Positions 55,647-63,681 of a stretch of 64,000 nt of DNA are shown here, piece by piece. How positions within the stretch are numbered: position 1 is the first letter of the stretch; each line of letters begins with the position of its first letter. A program made the translations under genes and the position numbers. The notes under the pieces are model-generated. The model made no database searches, was not told where the DNA came from, and saw only the letters and a list, made by a program, of their open reading frames with translations. The DNA lies in the NCBI RefSeq assembly GCF_900101175.1, contig NZ_FNFQ01000013.1:1-64000 (forward strand). Reading direction: 5' to 3'. This DNA comes from Stenotrophomonas pavanii (lineage in GTDB: Bacteria; Pseudomonadota; Gammaproteobacteria; Xanthomonadales; Xanthomonadaceae).

Positions 55647-56579
55647 TTACGGGCGGATGCGGTCCAGCCAGCAGGCCAGGCCCTGCGCGTTGAGTTCGAT
55701 GTCCATCGCCAGCACCGCAGTCACCGCCGCATCGTCCAGCGCACAGCCATGCAGCTGTGCACGTTCCAGGTACAGTGCCTGCAACGCCGCCAGCAGGCAG
55801 CGGTGGCGGTCAGGCCGGCCGTCGCACTGGCGGCCGATGGCCGCCATCGCATCGATCTGTTCAAACAGGTCGTCGGCCAGTTTCTCCACCTGTCCCACGC
55901 GCCCATAGTGGGTCAGGTACATCGCCTGCGGCGCGTAGCCCAACATGCGCCGGATCGAGACCTTCATCGCCTCCGGGTCGAACTGCACCGGCGAGGAGGT
56001 GGGGAAGATGAAAGCGCCCTGCGCGCTGTCCAGCTCGCGGTAGGAGATGCCGAACGTATCGCCGGTGAACCAGCTGCGGCTGCGCGCATCCCACACGCAA
56101 TAGTGGTGCAGCGCATGGCCCGGCGTGTGCAGCAGCACCAGCTCGCGACCGGCCAGGTCGATGCGGTGGCCATCTTCAGCCACCACGACGCGCTGCGCGG
56201 GAATCGGTTCGATGCGGCCATAGCTGCGCGCGATTTCCTCGGCGCCGTACACCGCCGTGGCACCGGCAATCAGCCGGGTCGGGTCGATCATGTGCGGTGC
56301 ACCGCGCGGGTGCAGCACCGCTTTCGCGTTCGGCAGCTGCTGCATCAGCAGGCCCGCACCGCCGGCGTGGTCCAGGTGCACGTGCGTGAGCAGCAGCCAG
56401 TCCACCGCATCCACGCCCAGGCCGGCGTCGGCCAGCGCCTGCAGCATGGCCGGCACTGACAGCCCGGTGCCGCAGTCAACGAACGCGGCGCGGCCGTTTT
56501 CAACGATCAGGTAGGCCGCGTCGAAGTCGGGGCGCTGGAAGCCGGTATCGATGGTGTGGATGCTGGGGTCGGCGGTCAT
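55647..56579 (-). CDS. metallo-beta-lactamase-fold hydrolase
   Basis: A 310-residue MBL-fold protein with the metal motif THVHLDHAGG (H66, H68, D70, H71), LLHTPGHALHH, and FTGDTFGISY, then a C-terminal helical region. The lack of a signal peptide and the glyoxalase-II-like layout point to a cytosolic hydrolase of thioesters or similar. It is not one of the L1-type exported beta-lactamases. Start 56579 gives MTADPSIHTIDTGF; longer in-frame codons run back into SMAG repeats. Confidence 0.88.
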   Translation of the reverse strand: MTADPSIHTIDTGFQRPDFDAAYLIVENGRAAFVDCGTGLSVPAMLQALADAGLGVDAVDWLLLTHVHLDHAGGAGLLMQQLPNAKAVLHPRGAPHMIDPTRLIAGATAVYGAEEIARSYGRIEPIPAQRVVVAEDGHRIDLAGRELVLLHTPGHALHHYCVWDARSRSWFTGDTFGISYRELDSAQGAFIFPTSSPVQFDPEAMKVSIRRMLGYAPQAMYLTHYGRVGQVEKLADDLFEQIDAMAAIGRQCDGRPDRHRCLLAALQALYLERAQLHGCALDDAAVTAVLAMDIELNAQGLACWLDRIRP

Positions 56580-56659
56580 CGGCACGCACCTGGCAGGATC
56601 GGGAACAGACACCCATGGTAGGCGCGCGGGCGGCCCGGGTTCGATGCGGCTTTGGTCGG

Positions 56660-56732
56660 GTAGTGCCGGCCGCTGGCCGGCAACCTCGGGGCAGCCCGTT
56701 GAATGCCGTTGCCGGCCAGCGGCCGGCACTAC
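56660..56732. repeat. inverted SMAG repeat pair
   Basis: A forward unit (56660-56683) and an inverted unit (56709-56732) with the same core. The CTAC ending the inverted unit is, on the minus strand, the GTAG whose TAG is the stop codon of the small membrane protein gene at 56729. Confidence 0.9.
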
Positions 56733-57025
56733 CGGTGCAGCCAGCGTGGCCACAGCAGCAGGGCCAGCACCAGCACCGCCAGGAATGCGCCGTAGGCGTA
56801 CAGCACCGCCAGCACCTGCGGCCAGATCGGGCCGGCACCGGGTTGCACCACGCCGATACGGTAGCCCCACAGCATCGACACGATGCTCAGCGCGAAAGCC
56901 AGTACCAAGGTAGTACCGTCGAACAGGCGCCGCCGCACGCTGCGCGGCTGGCGCGGGAACAGCCAGTACAGGCCGCCCAGCAGCAGGAACCAAGGCAGGA
57001 ACAGCAGCAGCGACAACCAGGCCAT
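56729..57025 (-). CDS. small membrane protein, unknown function
   Basis: 98 residues starting MAWLSLLLFLPWFLLLGGLY, with three hydrophobic segments (about 3-20, 36-55, 65-92) and a basic linker (RQPRSVRRRL). GGAG lies five bases before ATG 57025; an in-frame ATG at 57037 is possible. Its stop codon is formed by a SMAG GTAG. No family recognised. Confidence 0.65.
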   Translation of the reverse strand: MAWLSLLLFLPWFLLLGGLYWLFPRQPRSVRRRLFDGTTLVLAFALSIVSMLWGYRIGVVQPGAGPIWPQVLAVLYAYGAFLAVLVLALLLWPRWLHR

Positions 57026-57087
57026 CGCAGACTCCATGTCATCGCGCCGGCGGCGCGCGGACATCATGCCATGACCTTCGTTGGCGG

Positions 57088-57189
57088 GTCGTGCCGGCCG
57101 CTGGCCGGCGTTCCCTATGCAAATACCGTGGTAGTGCCGGCCGCTGGCCGGCGTTTCCCATGCAAATGCCGGCCAGCGGCCGGCACGAC
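57088..57189. repeat. three SMAG repeats (GTCG and GTAG heads)
   Basis: Forward units at 57088-57110 (GTCG head) and 57131-57153 (GTAG head), and an inverted unit at 57166-57189 (GTCG head when read on its strand). The spacers of the forward units share CCCATGCAAA/CCTATGCAAA, which suggests duplication of repeat plus flank. Confidence 0.88.
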
Positions 57190-57191
57190 CT

Positions 57192-58484
57192 TTAGTCTTC
57201 GCGCAGCAAGGCCAGCGCGGCCAGCACCGCGTCCACCTCGGCGTCCAGCTTGAACAGCTCGCTCTGCAGCTGGTCGCCCTGCTCGGCCTGCTTGATCACG
57301 GCAATCAGCTGGCCGGCATCACGCGGCGAATCGAAGCCTTCGCTCTGGATCAGCAGCGTGCCGTCACCGGCGGTCAGCTTGAAGTAGAACCGGCCGTCCT
57401 TCTCACGGTACTGCTTGAACTGCGGCGGCGCCACGCGGGCCACGCCGGCATCTTCGCTGGCGATGTCGCCTGCCGTGGACAGGTCGCGCAGGCCCACGGC
57501 GTGGCGCAGTTCTTCCAGCAGCGGCGCCGCCAGCTGCTCGCGCAGCTGCTGGCCACGGCGCTTGAGCAGCGCTTCGATCTTCTCCGGCTCGGCCATAAGC
57601 GCGTTGTAGCGCTCGCGCAGCGGCGACAGTTCGCTGTCGATGCGCTCGAACAGCTGCTGCTTGGCGTCGCCCCAGCTGATGCCGGCGGCGAACGCCTTGG
57701 CGAACGCTGCGGTCTGTTCCGGCGTGGCGAACGCCTGGTACATCTGGAACAGCGCCGAGCCTTCGGTGTCCTTCGGCTCACCCGGCGCGCGCGAGTCGGT
57801 CAGGATCGAGAACACCAGCTTCTTCAGCTCCTCGCGCGGCACGAACAGCGGAATAGTGTTGTGGTAGCTCTTGCTCATCTTGCGGCCATCCAGGCCGGCC
57901 AGCGTCGCCACCTGCTCGTCGATCACCACGTCCGGCAGCGGGAAGTACTCCTTGCCATACACGTGGTTGAAGCGCTGGGCGAAATCGCGCGCCATCTCGA
58001 TGTGCTGGATCTGGTCACGGCCCACCGGTACCTGGTTGGCCTTGAAGATCAGGATGTCGGCGGCCATCAGCACCGGGTACATGAACAAGCCGGCGCTGAC
58101 GCCTGCGTCCTCGTCCAGGCCTTCCTCGCGGTTCTTGTCCACCGCTGCCTTGTAGGCATGCGCGCGGTTGAGGATGCCCTTGCTGGCGATGGCGGTCAGG
58201 AACCACATCAGCTCGGTGGTCTCGCGGATGTCGCTCTGGCGGTAGAACCACACGTGTTCCGGGTCCAGGCCACAGGCCAGCCAGCTGGCTGCGATCTCCA
58301 GGGTCGCGCGCTGGGTGCGCTGCGGGTCCTGCGACTTGATCAGGCTGTGCAGGTCGGCCAGGAAGAAGAAGCTCTCGATCCCCGGCGCGCGGCTGGCCGC
58401 GATGGCCGGACGGATGGCGCCAACGTAGTTGCCCAGGTGGGGCGTGCCGGAGGGGGTGATGCCGGTAAGGACTCGGGTCGTCAT
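57192..58484 (-). CDS. trpS: tryptophanyl-tRNA synthetase with C-terminal extra domain
   Basis: Class I synthetase charging tRNA-Trp. The HIGH-type motif is in PSGTPHLGNYVG (15-20), and KMSKS is at 202-206 (GRKMSKSYHN). The usual bacterial TrpRS has about 330-340 residues; this one has 430. The additional part (about 345-430) contains QFKQYREKDGRFYFKLTAGD and GFDSPRDAGQLIAVIK, which looks like a YegP/DUF1508-type domain. Such longer TrpRS occur in Xanthomonadaceae and Pseudomonas. The domain's role is unknown. Confidence 0.95.
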   Translation of the reverse strand: MTTRVLTGITPSGTPHLGNYVGAIRPAIAASRAPGIESFFFLADLHSLIKSQDPQRTQRATLEIAASWLACGLDPEHVWFYRQSDIRETTELMWFLTAIASKGILNRAHAYKAAVDKNREEGLDEDAGVSAGLFMYPVLMAADILIFKANQVPVGRDQIQHIEMARDFAQRFNHVYGKEYFPLPDVVIDEQVATLAGLDGRKMSKSYHNTIPLFVPREELKKLVFSILTDSRAPGEPKDTEGSALFQMYQAFATPEQTAAFAKAFAAGISWGDAKQQLFERIDSELSPLRERYNALMAEPEKIEALLKRRGQQLREQLAAPLLEELRHAVGLRDLSTAGDIASEDAGVARVAPPQFKQYREKDGRFYFKLTAGDGTLLIQSEGFDSPRDAGQLIAVIKQAEQGDQLQSELFKLDAEVDAVLAALALLRED

Positions 58485-58592
58485 GACTGCGTGGGGAAAC
58501 CTTCGATGAACGGGGCCAGTTTACCGTGCCGGCGGCCAACCCCGTCAGGGCCGGCGGCGCGTTCATTCACCCAACCCCGCTGGAGACGCCCG

Positions 58593-59390
58593 ATGAAACG
58601 CCTGCTGCCCCTGCTGCTGATCCTGCCCCTGGCCGGCTTCCGCCCGGCACCGCCGCCGCCGGCCTACGAGGGCGGCCCGGTGCGCATGACCCTGGTCGAC
58701 CGCGACCGCGGCACCGAACTGCGCAGCTACCCCGCCGACGGCCAGCGCTGGGTAGCCGGCGAGCGCGGCCACCGCTACGCCGTGCGGCTGTACAACGACA
58801 GCCCGCGCCGGGTGCTGGTGGTGCTGTCGGTGGACGGCATCAACGCCATCTCCGGCGAGGATGCCGATCCCTCGCAGACCGGCTACGTGCTCAATCCCGG
58901 CCAGCGCGCCGACATCACCGGCTGGCGCAAGAGCCAGGACGAAGTTGCGCAGTTCGTGTTCAGCAGCCCCAGCGGCAGCTATGCCAGCCGCACCGGCCGC
59001 CCGGACAACATCGGCGTGGTCGGCGTGGCGGTGTTCGAAGAGGCCCGTCGCTGGCGCCCCGAGCCCATCCTGCGCCGTGGCCTGCCATTGCCGGCGCCGG
59101 CCGCTCAGGCCGAAGCGGCCGCCGATGCCAGTGCCAGCCGCATCGACGGCCATGCCAGCAGATCGCAGGCCCCGGCGCTGGGTACCGGCCACGGTGCGCG
59201 CGAACAGTCCTCGGTGCGCGACACCGACTTCGAGCGCGCCAGCCGCAGCCCGGCCCAGGTGCTGCAGCTGCGCTACGACAGCGCCCGCAACCTGCGTGCG
59301 CGCGGCATCCTGGTGGACTCGCCCTCGCGCCTGCCGCGCGAACCGCAGGCCTTCCCCAACCGCTATGTCCCGGACCCGCCGGCGCGCTGA
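58593..59390 (+). CDS. exported protein of unknown function
   Basis: 265 residues with a short signal peptide (MKRLLPLLLILPLAGFRPA). A globular half (about 25-150) has LYNDSPRRVLVVLSVDGINA and a repeat of G-x-Y-V patterns, suggesting a beta sandwich. The C-terminal half is Arg/Ser/Ala-rich and low in complexity. TGGAG precedes the ATG. The gene is divergent from trpS and ends at a stem-loop. Confidence 0.75.
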   Translation: MKRLLPLLLILPLAGFRPAPPPPAYEGGPVRMTLVDRDRGTELRSYPADGQRWVAGERGHRYAVRLYNDSPRRVLVVLSVDGINAISGEDADPSQTGYVLNPGQRADITGWRKSQDEVAQFVFSSPSGSYASRTGRPDNIGVVGVAVFEEARRWRPEPILRRGLPLPAPAAQAEAAADASASRIDGHASRSQAPALGTGHGAREQSSVRDTDFERASRSPAQVLQLRYDSARNLRARGILVDSPSRLPREPQAFPNRYVPDPPAR

Positions 59391-59403
59391 TCGCCCGGCC
59401 CAG

Positions 59404-59446
59404 ACAGCACAACGCCCGCAACCTGATGGTGCGGGCGTCGTGCTGT
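59404..59446. terminator. stem-loop between convergent genes
   Basis: ACAGCACAACGCCCGCA and TGCGGGCGTCGTGCTGT form a 17-bp stem with one A-C mismatch and a 9-nt loop. No U-tract follows on either strand. It stands between the exported protein gene and csbD and could end both. Confidence 0.6.
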
Positions 59447-59465
59447 GGGGGTAAGCGGTCAGCGC

Positions 59466-59687
59466 TTACTTGTAGTCCGGATAGTCCTTGCTCACTGCGT
59501 CCTGGAACTCACGGACTTCCTTCTCAGCGCGGTCCTTGGCCCAGCCATAACGTTCCTGCAGGCGGCCGGCCAGATACTCGGCATTGCCTTCGGCCACGTC
59601 GAAGTCGTCGTTGGTCAGATCGCCCCACTTGGCCTGCGCCTTGCCCTTCAGCTGCGACCACTTGCCGGAAATGATGTCTTTGTTCAT
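59466..59687 (-). CDS. CsbD family stress-response protein
   Basis: A 73-residue hydrophilic protein: [20 protein letters not shown], then [20 protein letters not shown] and [16 protein letters not shown]. This is the CsbD/YjbJ pattern. Members are abundant in stationary phase and under envelope or osmotic stress; molecular function is unknown. It has its own promoter region upstream (59688 onward). Confidence 0.92.
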   Translation of the reverse strand: MNKDIISGKWSQLKGKAQAKWGDLTNDDFDVAEGNAEYLAGRLQERYGWAKDRAEKEVREFQDAVSKDYPDYK

Positions 59688-59837
59688 TGCTGGGAGTCCT
59701 TGGTTGCAACGGCGTTCTTACCGTGGTTGCAGCTTCCCGCAGCGGCTGTTGAGCAGCGGTCAACCCGCAATGAAATGCATGCTCACCTGCTTGAATGGTT
59801 CACTCCGCTTCGACACCCATGCAGTGGACGTCGCGCA

Positions 59838-59874
59838 GAAAAAAGGCCGGGGAGATCCCCGGCCTTTTCGTTTT
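59838..59874 (-). terminator. rho-independent terminator after the entericidin gene
   Basis: AAAAAAGGCCGGGGA ... CCCCGGCCTTTT, with A-runs and T-runs on both sides, allows termination on both strands. On the minus strand it follows the entericidin stop by 16 bases. Confidence 0.88.
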
Positions 59875-59890
59875 CCAACCCGCGCCGGGC

Positions 59891-60028
59891 TCACTTGCCC
59901 TTGGCGGCGTCCTCAACCTTTTCACCGGCCTTCTGCACGTCCTTGCCGGCACCGGCAACGGTATTGCAACCGGCCAGCAGGGCCACCGAGAACATCGACA
60001 ACAGCATCAGGGCAACTACGCGCTTCAT
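59891..60028 (-). CDS. entericidin-type small lipoprotein
   Basis: A 45-residue lipoprotein: MKRVVALMLLSMFSVALLAG, then C21 (lipobox LLAGC), NTVAGAGKDVQKAGEKVEDA, AKGK. This is the entericidin EcnA/EcnB pattern (Cys-N-T-x-x-G-x-G-x-D). E. coli entericidins form a stationary-phase toxin/antidote pair, but single copies in other genera are often just envelope lipoproteins. AAGGAGAAG precedes the ATG. No second copy is nearby. Confidence 0.88.
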   Translation of the reverse strand: MKRVVALMLLSMFSVALLAGCNTVAGAGKDVQKAGEKVEDAAKGK

Positions 60029-60188
60029 GGGCTTCTCCTTGGGTTCGCCGCTACACCGCTTCATTCGCGGATGGGGTTCTGTCGCTCGGCGGGAGGGCGC
60101 ACTGCCACCACCGCCGCGTGACGTGCAATCTGGCGGCAGCGGCGTGGAGCGGGTGTGAACGGATCAGCGATCCGTTCAGGCCAGGCCC

Positions 60189-61109
60189 TCAGTCGCGCAT
60201 CAGGGTGGACTTGCCGAACAGGCTTTCGACCAGGTCCACGGCCAGTTCGGCGGTGGCATTCTGCTTGTCCAGCAAGGGGTTGAGCTCGACGATGTCCAGC
60301 GATCCCATCCGCCCGGTGTCGGCGATCATCTCCATCACCAGCTGCGCCTCGCGGTAGTTCACCCCGCCCGGCACCGTGGTGCCCACGCCCGGTGCGATGC
60401 TGGGGTCGAGGAAGTCGACGTCGAAGCTGACATGCAGGTGGGTGTTCTCATCGATGCCGGCCAGCGCCGCTTCCACCGCGCGCTTCATGCCGTTTTCGTC
60501 GATGTAGCGCATGTCGTACACATCGACCTTGTGGGTCTTGATCAGGCGCTTTTCCTCCGGGTCCACCGAGCGGATGCCGATCTGGTGCATCTGCGCCGGG
60601 GTGATCGCCGGGGCGCTGCCGCCCAGGTGGGTCAGCGCCTCCGGGCCGAGCCCGCACAGGCAGGCCACCGGCATGCCGTGGATGTTGCCCGACGGGGTGA
60701 CATCGCTGGTATTGAAGTCCGAATGCGCATCCAGCCACAGCACGCGCAGATTCTTCCCCTGCTCGCGGCACCACCGCGCGACGGCGGTGATCGAACCGAT
60801 GCCCAGGCAGTGGTCGCCGCCGAGCATGATGGGCATGCGGCCGGCCTGCAGTTCGGCGTAGCTGGCTTCCATCAATGCGTGGTTCCAGGCCACCACCTCA
60901 TCAAGGTGGCGGTAGCCTTGCACCGGCGCAGTCCACGGGTTGCGCGGGCCATCCAGGTTGCCCACGTCACGAACGTCCACACCGCGCGCTTCCAGTGCCT
61001 CCGGCAGGCCCGCCACGCGCAGCGCCTCCGGCCCCAGCCGTGCACCGCGATGGCCCGCACCGACATCGGTGGGAACGCCAATCAGGGATACGGAAATGGG
61101 ATGGGCCAT
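60189..61109 (-). CDS. rocF: arginase
   Basis: Binuclear-manganese hydrolase converting L-arginine to ornithine and urea. The 306-residue enzyme has GGDHCLG (H100), LDAHSDFNT (D127, H129, D131) and SFDVDFLDP, which carry all metal ligands, plus the arginase-type SGNIHGMPVACLCG loop that distinguishes it from agmatinase. AGGAGG precedes ATG 61109. It is an isolated gene. Confidence 0.95.
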   Translation of the reverse strand: MAHPISVSLIGVPTDVGAGHRGARLGPEALRVAGLPEALEARGVDVRDVGNLDGPRNPWTAPVQGYRHLDEVVAWNHALMEASYAELQAGRMPIMLGGDHCLGIGSITAVARWCREQGKNLRVLWLDAHSDFNTSDVTPSGNIHGMPVACLCGLGPEALTHLGGSAPAITPAQMHQIGIRSVDPEEKRLIKTHKVDVYDMRYIDENGMKRAVEAALAGIDENTHLHVSFDVDFLDPSIAPGVGTTVPGGVNYREAQLVMEMIADTGRMGSLDIVELNPLLDKQNATAELAVDLVESLFGKSTLMRD

Positions 61110-61384
61110 GGGTGCCTCCTGCGGTGCGGAAAAAGAAGCACAGTCTAGCCAGAGCTGTGTGACACCACTCGCGGCGGTGCAGCAGGGCATGGGCCAGATC
61201 GCCGCAGCCTGGCAGCCGTATCCGGTCAGGCATTCCAGCGCTGGGTCGTCAGGAATTGGACCTTCCGCGATCCACCTCACATCCCGGTCGGATTCGCCTC
61301 TTACGCTAGGCTGCCGTTGTCTCCACCCTGCGCAGGCACCCTGAAGGTGCCGCCTCACTTCCTCGATCATGGAGCACCACGCGC

Positions 61385-61834
61385 ATGAAGCATGCACTCA
61401 ATGGACTTGCGGTACTGGCAATTGCCCTGGGCGGACTGATTCCGGCAGCGGCCAGTGCCTCCTCGCAACGCATCACGCATACGGTGACCACCGACGCGTA
61501 TCCCATGCAGACGGCGAGCGCACGCCAGGTGCTCGACTGGGTGGCGCAACGGGTAAAGCCGTCGTTCGCCCCGCAGGGCTACGGCAACGTGCAGGTGGAA
61601 CGGCGTGCATTCTCGGTGGGGCGCGCGTCTGCACGCGCGGATGAATCGATTCCGGGAAAGCTGCCGGAGCAGGGCATTCCCGGTGAGATCTACCGGGTGG
61701 AGAACCTGCTTCCCGATGGCTCCATCCAGACGTGGGAATTCACCTGGGTGGAACCCTCATCCGGCCATGGCGGCGGCTGGGATGTCACCGGGTACTCCTA
61801 CAAGAAGGGCAATGACCCGGTGAATCAGCAATAG
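61385..61834 (+). CDS. exported protein of unknown function
   Basis: 149 residues, signal peptide about 1-25 (ending AASA), then a Thr-rich segment (SSQRITHTVTTDAYPMQTAS) and a small globular part with EIYRVENLLPDGSIQTWEFT and a Gly-rich GHGGGWDV near the end. GGAG lies before the ATG. No family recognised; a periplasmic or secreted location is predicted. Confidence 0.75.
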   Translation: MKHALNGLAVLAIALGGLIPAAASASSQRITHTVTTDAYPMQTASARQVLDWVAQRVKPSFAPQGYGNVQVERRAFSVGRASARADESIPGKLPEQGIPGEIYRVENLLPDGSIQTWEFTWVEPSSGHGGGWDVTGYSYKKGNDPVNQQ

Positions 61835-61905
61835 CGGGACAGGGGCAATGCGTGCTGCGTTGCCCCGTTCCGGACATACGCCAAGGCCGAATGTGCCGCT
61901 GCGCT

Positions 61906-62676
61906 TCAACCACCGCGGCGGCGAACCGGCGTCAGGCTCTGCACCTGGCCGCTGTTGCGCATCATGCACAGGAAACGGCCATCGGGATAATCGATGATCA
62001 GTTCCTGGTAATCGCTGCCCACCGGCATCTGGGTGACCAGTGCGCCCTGAGCGCCCTTGCGCATGTTGCACGCGCCCAACGCGGTATCGCCCGCCGGCGC
62101 CGGGGTGGTCACCGAAGACACGTTGCGGAACACCGCGCGGCATCCACCATTGACCCACACCGAGTGCCGCGACAGGCCCCAGTTCTTGCCTTCCTCGCAG
62201 CGGGTGCGGCTGAGCTGGCGCACGATTTCCACATTGCCGCGGGTATTCAGATCGCACGACACCTGCTGCTCGTCAGTGGATTCGCAGGTAACTTCGCGCG
62301 GTAGCGCGGCATCGCCACCGGCGGCGGCGTGAGATTGCGCGCCACTTGCGGCGGGCGCGGGTGTGCCGCGAGCACTGACCTGGCAGATGCCATTGGCGCC
62401 GCCACGGCCGGTATAGCTGATCTGCGGCGTGCCGTCATCGCTGCGGCTGATCGACAGGGTGATGCCGCTGTTGGCATCGCGTGCTTCGAAATAGAGGTCG
62501 TTGAAGCGCTTGAGCGCCGCCTCGCGGCCCTGCACGTAGACCGGGCCGCCTTCGTCGGCGTGCACGTCGATGCCGCCCGGGCAGCTGGCGTTGAAGAACG
62601 GCACGGCAGCCATGGCCGGGGCCACGAAAGCGGTGGACAACAGTAAGGCGGCGAGCGGCAGGGCGTGGCGACGCAT
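61906..62676 (-). CDS. exported DUF3011-domain protein
   Basis: 256 residues with a signal peptide (about 1-23, ending AMAA). The middle (about 140-200) is a DUF3011 domain: VTCESTDEQQVSCDLNTRGN, RQLSRTRCEEGKNWG, and VWVNGGCRAVF, with four cysteines in spacing typical of the family. A BLIP-like or sensor role is not known. It is convergent with the exported protein at 61385. Confidence 0.8.
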   Translation of the reverse strand: MRRHALPLAALLLSTAFVAPAMAAVPFFNASCPGGIDVHADEGGPVYVQGREAALKRFNDLYFEARDANSGITLSISRSDDGTPQISYTGRGGANGICQVSARGTPAPAASGAQSHAAAGGDAALPREVTCESTDEQQVSCDLNTRGNVEIVRQLSRTRCEEGKNWGLSRHSVWVNGGCRAVFRNVSSVTTPAPAGDTALGACNMRKGAQGALVTQMPVGSDYQELIIDYPDGRFLCMMRNSGQVQSLTPVRRRGG

Positions 62677-63273
62677 GATCGGATCCCTAAGGGGCCCGGG
62701 GTGGGCCTGTGGCGGCAGTATGCGATGGGCAGTGGCGGACTTTCCGTGAGGGATAGCAAGAACCGGTGGCGCGCGTGGGGATTCAGGTCTGCTAGGGTGT
62801 CCTTGGAGGCCTGCCGGGGCGGTTAAGCCAGCTTTACGTCGTGAGCCGCGATGGGCGGTGCGACAGCGATGGCACAGCCGGATGTATCGTGGGCTGCGGC
62901 ACCGCACGAACTGTCGTTTCTGGCTTTGCACTGCTCGAAACAGGCCAAACGCGATAATTCATTTTTCCTTTCAGATCGCCCGATGCCATCGAAACAAACG
63001 ACTGGCAGGCGGGGATTTCGCCTGCGCATGATGAATCGCCGCCTTCAGCGAGGTGGCCGGGATTTCCAACCCGAAGACTGAAAGCTGTATACGCTTGCCA
63101 GCCGGCGTCGTCCTTCCCAGGTGCGACGCCGGCTGGCAATCCGTTCGCCGATCGACGGCGGGCGGTGCGTGGGGGCCTCGTGCCCACCGGCTCATTCAGT
63201 CCCGGGATTGGAAACCACGTATCGCCCGCCACCCTATCATGGCGGCACCTCTGTTCCTGACGAGGATGCCCGC
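62677..63273. other. 597-bp gene-poor region with a long hairpin and Ash/Icd-like open frames
   Basis: No gene is confidently assigned. A 16-bp perfect inverted repeat (TTGCCAGCCGGCGTCG at 63089-63104 and CGACGCCGGCTGGCAA at 63123-63138) forms a hairpin with an 18-nt loop. Minus-strand frames remain open over 62834-63355; one encodes KMNYRVWPVSSSAKPETTVR and another RIQLSVFGLEIPATSLKA. They remind me of short multi-copy ORFs annotated as Ash- or Icd-like near P4-type elements, but I cannot confirm it. Base composition dips (AT-rich near 62950-62985). Confidence 0.4.
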
Positions 63274-63681
63274 ATGTCCAGAACCAACCACCCCTACCTG
63301 ACCGCCACCCTCGGCGAGGCGGCTCTGCGCCTGCCACCTGAACTGGCGCAGCCATTGGAAGCCGCTTTCGCCGCTGCGAACGAAGCGCCTGCGTCCATCA
63401 ACCTGCCCAGCTGCCTGCAGCGCATCCGCGCCGGTGATGCCGCCGATGGACAGCCGTGGACGGGGCCCGCCAGCACACCCGGCCAGGCCGTGGCCGCCGC
63501 ACGCCGGGACCGCGCTGCGGTGGGTTTGGTGTCGCTGTTGGAGCTGTACCACGCCGCCGAGCGCGTGCGCGTGGACGGGGAAGAGAAAGACGACATCGGC
63601 GACGGCACGCGCGAAGGACTGATGCTGGCCTGCCGGGGGCTGGCGGAGTATGTGGCGTTGCAGGTGGGCGGGGCTCAATAA
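63274..63681 (+). CDS. hypothetical protein
   Basis: 135 residues, soluble and mostly helical, starting MSRTNHPYLTATLGEAALRL, with LPSCLQRIRAGDAADGQPW and a C-terminal MLACRGLAEYVALQVGG. GAGGA precedes the ATG. Its stop TAA overlaps the start of the next gene (TAATG), so the two are translationally coupled. I do not recognise a family. Confidence 0.65.
   Translation: MSRTNHPYLTATLGEAALRLPPELAQPLEAAFAAANEAPASINLPSCLQRIRAGDAADGQPWTGPASTPGQAVAAARRDRAAVGLVSLLELYHAAERVRVDGEEKDDIGDGTREGLMLACRGLAEYVALQVGGAQ

Noticed and set aside
59891..60028. Entericidin toxin-antidote pair
   Set aside because: Only one entericidin gene is present in this interval.
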